NCBI GenBank assembly: GCA_019454665.1
Contig: JACFNW010000061.1
Span: 1 to 9,075 of the forward strand
From: Fimbriimonadaceae bacterium
GTDB taxonomy: Bacteria > Armatimonadota > Fimbriimonadia > Fimbriimonadales > Fimbriimonadaceae
Direction: 5' to 3'
Length of the DNA stretch: 9,075 bases
Shown: positions 6,941 to 9,075 of the stretch, one piece after another
Numbering within the stretch: the first letter of the stretch is position 1
How the letters are laid out: each line of letters begins with the position of its first letter
Program-made: the position numbers and the translations under genes
The notes under the pieces: generated by a model
What the model was told of the DNA's origin: nothing
Seen by the model: the letters and a program-made list of their open reading frames with translations, nothing else
Databases searched by the model: none

Positions 6941-7794
6941 TCCTTCTCGCTGCGGCTGGCGTCGCGCATGCGCAGGTGCCCGACGTGGTCATCCGCGCCG
7001 ACGCCCGGCTTTCGTACGTTCTAGCGGACGACGGGCGTCCCGTCGTCCGCTGGTACGACCCGCTGGGGCGCGGGTCTTGGGCGGGGCTGTCGTTCAGGCT
7101 GGAACCAGGCCTGCGCGCGATGGTCGTTCAACGCATCCAGCGCATCCCCGGCAACGCCGACGACGACCCGCTGGAGAACTACTACGTCGAGAACCCCGGC
7201 GCCTGGCGCGTGGGCAAGCAACCCCTCCCGTTCGGCGCCGAGACCGTGTTTCGCGATTCCGTGTTGGGCGCGCGGTTGGAGACGCAATTGGCTTTAGGTG
7301 GCTTGCCGGCCACGGTGATTCTTTGCGACGAGGGGCTCAACCGTCCGCGCGGCTTCGGCGTGCGGATCGGCACCGATTGGCTGCGCCTGAGCGCGGTGAG
7401 CGGCGACCACTTCGCTCAAAGCGCAGGGTCGCTCGGCTTGTTCCGTGACCTGCAGGACGCGCCCAAACAGGGCTCGGGATATCGGACGGTCGTCGGGCTC
7501 GACATGACCCGCTCGTGGGGCGAGTGGGTGGTGGTGGGCGAAGTCGTGGCCTTCCGCAACGGGCACGGGCAAGACGACCCCGACCGCTTGGTGTGGGACG
7601 TCTCGGCCGGAACGCCGCCCACTTCTCGACTTGGATTCAAAGCAGGCTACACGGCAGACTCGGCGGTACGGGGCGGACGCCTCAGGCTCGAGGGATCGGT
7701 GCCGATGGGCAAGAGCGTGTGGCTGGAACCCATGGTGCGGTTCAGAGACGGCACGTTCCACGACTTGACGGTGAGCATGAGGTTGAAGCTCTAG
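6919..7794 (+). CDS. Exported beta-rich protein, possibly an outer-membrane beta-barrel; family not recognised
   Basis: A 291-residue protein starting at GTG. The N-terminus MARRAALILLAAAGVAHAQ is a short Sec signal peptide with likely cleavage after A16-H17-A18. The mature protein has many alternating-residue strands separated by Gly/Asp turns (RLEPGLRAMVVQRI, GFGVRIGTDWLRLSAV, GYRTVVGLDMTRSWGEW, RLGFKAGYTA, GRLRLEGSV, VWLEPMVRF). It ends in the strand HDLTVSMRLKL. That is how porin-like barrels look, although the last residue is Leu rather than Phe. It could also be a periplasmic beta-sandwich. The frame is open far upstream through hisS, but that part is a shadow. The start overlaps hisS by 22 bases, and the next gene begins 4 bases after its stop, so it sits in a co-transcribed cluster. 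Function unknown. Confidence 0.85.
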   Translation: MARRAALILLAAAGVAHAQVPDVVIRADARLSYVLADDGRPVVRWYDPLGRGSWAGLSFRLEPGLRAMVVQRIQRIPGNADDDPLENYYVENPGAWRVGKQPLPFGAETVFRDSVLGARLETQLALGGLPATVILCDEGLNRPRGFGVRIGTDWLRLSAVSGDHFAQSAGSLGLFRDLQDAPKQGSGYRTVVGLDMTRSWGEWVVVGEVVAFRNGHGQDDPDRLVWDVSAGTPPTSRLGFKAGYTADSAVRGGRLRLEGSVPMGKSVWLEPMVRFRDGTFHDLTVSMRLKL

Positions 7795-7798
7795 CGCC

Positions 7799-8431
7799 AT
7801 GCGGTTCGCGTTCCCTGCTGTCGCTGCGGTCGGAGCGGTCGTCTTGGCGATGGCCGGCATGATCCTGCCTGCGGCGGCCTGCGCGGGGGCAGCCGTCATC
7901 GGGATGCTCTTGGCTTCGGCCGCGGGTGTGCGCAAGCGGCGGGCCGCGATGTCCTACGACGAACTCAGCGGCGACGCGAGAACGCTGGTGCGCCCGCTCG
8001 TCCGCCTGAACCGCGAGATCGAAGAACTCGTGGACGCCAACCCATCGTCCCCCGAAATCAAGGTGATCGGCAGCGAAGCCGTCGCCGAGTCGCGCAGGAT
8101 GCTCGAACACGCCACGCGGCTGTTGCAGGCCCGTTCCGAACTCAAGCGAGCCGTCGAATCCCAACGCGAACTGCGCCGCAACTTCGGCGACAAGGCCGAC
8201 CAACTGCCCGACCGATCCAGCGAGGCCGTGGACGCCATCGCCAAGATCGAGGCGGCGATCCAGGGCGCGCAGATGAGCCTCACCGACATGAAGACGCGCC
8301 TAACGCTCGCCGCGGCGGGCACCCAGGAGTTCGATCACGAGGGCTTTCGCGAGTCGCTGGCCAACCTGCGCGCCCTGGACGCCTCGCTTGACGAGGCCGA
8401 AGAGATGACGCTGGGGCGATTGGAAGGCTGA
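7799..8431 (+). CDS. Two-TM membrane protein with long cytoplasmic helical domain, unknown function
   Basis: 210 residues. The first 44 form two hydrophobic stretches (about 4-22 and 25-43) separated by a proline at 24, then V-R-K-R-R, so a membrane hairpin with the rest on the positive-inside, cytoplasmic side is likely. From about 55 to 205 the chain is charged, almost free of aromatic residues and strongly helical, with spaced Leu/Ala/Val suggesting a coiled coil (RPLVRLNREIEELVD, ATRLLQARSELKRAVESQRE, AVDAIAKIEAAIQGAQ, LANLRALDASLDEAEE). No enzyme motif is seen. It begins 4 bases after the exported-protein stop without a good Shine-Dalgarno, so translation may depend on coupling. The family is not recognised. 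A scaffold or stress-sensing role would be guesswork. Confidence 0.8.
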   Translation: MRFAFPAVAAVGAVVLAMAGMILPAAACAGAAVIGMLLASAAGVRKRRAAMSYDELSGDARTLVRPLVRLNREIEELVDANPSSPEIKVIGSEAVAESRRMLEHATRLLQARSELKRAVESQRELRRNFGDKADQLPDRSSEAVDAIAKIEAAIQGAQMSLTDMKTRLTLAAAGTQEFDHEGFRESLANLRALDASLDEAEEMTLGRLEG

Positions 8432-8438
8432 CGCCGAC

Positions 8439-8455
8439 GATTAGGTAACCTGATC
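8439..8455. promoter_or_regulatory. Candidate MarR operator: 17-bp near-palindrome on the MarR gene promoter
   Basis: GATTAGGT-A-ACCTGATC: two 8-base arms around a central A with one mismatched pair, ending 7 bases before the MarR ATG. It covers the TAACCT -10 candidate (8446-8451). Length and position fit the autorepressor sites of MarR proteins. Confidence 0.5.
8446..8451 (+). promoter_or_regulatory. -10-like TAACCT of the MarR gene
   Basis: TAACCT (TANNNT) ends 11 bases before the ATG at 8463, with no Shine-Dalgarno in between. The expected leader is about 5 bases. The box lies inside the palindrome at 8439-8455. Confidence 0.4.
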
Positions 8456-8462
8456 ACTCGCC

Positions 8463-8888
8463 ATGGTTGGTTCGATTCCCTTGATTTCGCGCGTCGCCGC
8501 CCTGTACGAGTTGGTCAACGCCTCGCTCGAGCCGACCCTCGCCCACCACGGCATCACGTCGTCCACGTTCCAACTGCTTTCGGCGGTTCAGGCCGCGGGA
8601 GACGGCCAGACGCAGCGCCAAATCGCCGACCGGTTGGGCATCGCGCCCGCTTCGCTCAGCGAAGCGTTGACGTCGGCGGAGAAGGCGGGCTTGGTGGAGC
8701 GCAAGCCCTCGGCAAGCGACAAGCGGGCGCGTGTGCTGTCGCTCACCAAGCGGGGCCGACAGGTCCTCGAAGCCGCCGTCGAGGCTTTGGGCGAGATCGA
8801 GCGCCAGGCCGCCCAAGACCTCAGCCGACTGGAGCAAGACGACCTCGAACGCACGCTCCAACGCATGATCGCCAACCTCGCCGGGTAA
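8463..8888 (+). CDS. MarR-family winged-helix transcriptional regulator
   Basis: 141 residues, the normal MarR length. An N-terminal dimerisation helix (7-30, SRVAALYELVNASLEPTLA) is followed by the winged helix-turn-helix: QRQIADRLGIAPASLSEALTS at about 51-71, with the recognition helix near 61-73. The beta wing contains GLVERKPSASDKRARVLSLT (76-95), with the family's conserved D86-K-R arginine-rich turn. The C-terminal helices (100-140) return to the dimer interface. Such proteins bind palindromic DNA as dimers and usually repress themselves and nearby genes until a small ligand or oxidant releases them. No conserved redox cysteine is present, so ligand sensing is more likely than thiol sensing. 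It has no Shine-Dalgarno. It starts 31 bases after the membrane-protein stop with its own promoter and palindrome. Confidence 0.95.
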   Translation: MVGSIPLISRVAALYELVNASLEPTLAHHGITSSTFQLLSAVQAAGDGQTQRQIADRLGIAPASLSEALTSAEKAGLVERKPSASDKRARVLSLTKRGRQVLEAAVEALGEIERQAAQDLSRLEQDDLERTLQRMIANLAG

Positions 8889-8892
8889 CGGA

Positions 8893-9046
8893 GCGCCCTC
8901 CTAAGCCACTCGCTGAGCAGCGAAACCTAGCCCGACGCTCGATTCTTCTCGCGTGGAGGGGCGCCCGAAGGGGCACGGTCTGCCGGGCAGGGGCGTTCTC
9001 GGGGTGCGCAGAGTGGTCGTGCCCGGTCAGACCGTGGCACCCCGAG
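8893..9046 (+). ncRNA. Candidate structured RNA or long structured leader, class unknown (strand uncertain)
   Basis: No gene is convincing after the MarR stop, but pairing is dense: GCGCCCTCC (8893-8901) with GGAG-G-GGCGC (8955-8964), 9 bp with one bulge; hairpin TCGCT-GAGC-AGCGA (8910-8923); hairpin GCCC-GAAG-GGGC (8963-8974); then the two interleaved stems at 8974-9046. It matches no RNA class I know. It may be a 5' leader for a gene beyond the window or a free RNA. Plus is given only because MarR reads into it. Confidence 0.3.
8974..9046. repeat. Two interleaved inverted repeats in pseudoknot order
   Basis: Repeat A: 8974-8989 (CACGGTCTGCCGGGCA) pairs with 9020-9036, 16 bp with only T9027 unpaired. 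Repeat B: 8998-9007 (CTCGGGGTGC) pairs perfectly with 9037-9046 (GCACCCCGAG). The left arm of B lies in the loop of A, and the right arm of B follows A directly with no base between. The repeats are directly visible; their function is not. Confidence 0.85.
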
Positions 9047-9075
9047 TTCGAGGTTTTGTGTTGCCTGATGAGTGG

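Noticed and set aside
8889..9046. Integron attC site or transposon end
   Set aside because: No GTTRRRY/RYYYAAC core sites, no target-site duplication and no integrase or transposase are in the window.
8889..9060. tRNA or tmRNA (GAGTTCGAGG near 9044 and TCGATTC near 8939 look T-loop-like)
   Set aside because: No matching T-stems, anticodon stem or acceptor arm could be built around either.
8998..9075. Resemblance to a TPP riboswitch (CTCGGGGTGC at 8998-9007 and CCTGAT near 9065)
   Set aside because: The invariant CTGAGA element is missing between them, and the GGGGTGC block is fully explained by pairing with 9037-9046. The match looks coincidental.
9065..9075. CTGATGAG at 9065-9072, the core motif of hammerhead ribozymes
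   Set aside because: The window ends before stem II and the GAAA half could appear. An 8-base match is expected by chance often enough that it means little alone.
8917..9075. Open plus-strand frame to the window end (possible GTG start at 8953)
   Set aside because: The translation is rich in Gly, Arg, Val and Pro with no family look, and no Shine-Dalgarno precedes the GTG. Stop-free runs of this length are common in GC-rich DNA. A gene beginning here and continuing right cannot be fully excluded.
1..9075. CRISPR array, prophage, or toxin-antitoxin/defence system
   Set aside because: No regularly spaced direct repeats, no cas, integrase, transposase or toxin-like genes were seen.

Overview
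The window is GC-rich bacterial DNA, densely packed with genes. The best taxonomic clue is the minus-strand pilin-like protein at 4758-5546. Its N-terminal GFTLIELLVVIAIIAILAA is followed by LFPVYAQAKQAAKK and a YVNDYDGMYPQ stretch, and it has a late H-x9-D motif. That combination is typical of Armatimonadota (Fimbriimonas-like) more than of Planctomycetota. This is a lineage inference from protein style, not a database result.

Layout from left to right. (1) Bases 1-60 hold the start of a minus-strand gene that runs off the window. It is followed by about 345 bases of non-coding DNA with a candidate minus-strand promoter and an inverted repeat. (2) Two plus-strand redox flavoproteins come next: a PYROXD2/phytoene-desaturase-type FAD oxidoreductase (406-1995), and a GltD/NfnL-like NAD(P)H flavoprotein with N-terminal Fe-S cysteines and a C-terminal 2x[4Fe-4S] ferredoxin domain (2056-3855). 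(3) A secreted protein of unknown function (3961-4680) converges on the pilin-like gene (4758-5546, minus). A GC-rich hairpin terminator lies between them. (4) A plus-strand cluster follows: hisS (5684-6940), an exported beta-rich protein overlapping hisS (6919-7794), a two-TM helical membrane protein (7799-8431), and a MarR-family repressor (8463-8888). The MarR gene has a 17-bp near-palindrome on its predicted -10. (5) Bases 8889-9075 carry no convincing gene but are rich in inverted repeats. Among them is a 16-bp stem interleaved, in pseudoknot order, with a perfect 10-bp stem.

Two kinds of translation start appear. Genes at 406, 2056 and 8463, and perhaps hisS, have no Shine-Dalgarno but have a -10-like hexamer 5-11 bases before the ATG, as in leaderless transcripts. 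Genes at 3961, 5546 (minus) and 6919 have purine-rich Shine-Dalgarno sites. Most of the window is ordinary housekeeping and accessory metabolism. The parts worth a second look are the interleaved inverted repeats at the right end, the MarR operator, the uncharacterised pair behind hisS, and the orphan Fe-S flavoprotein.
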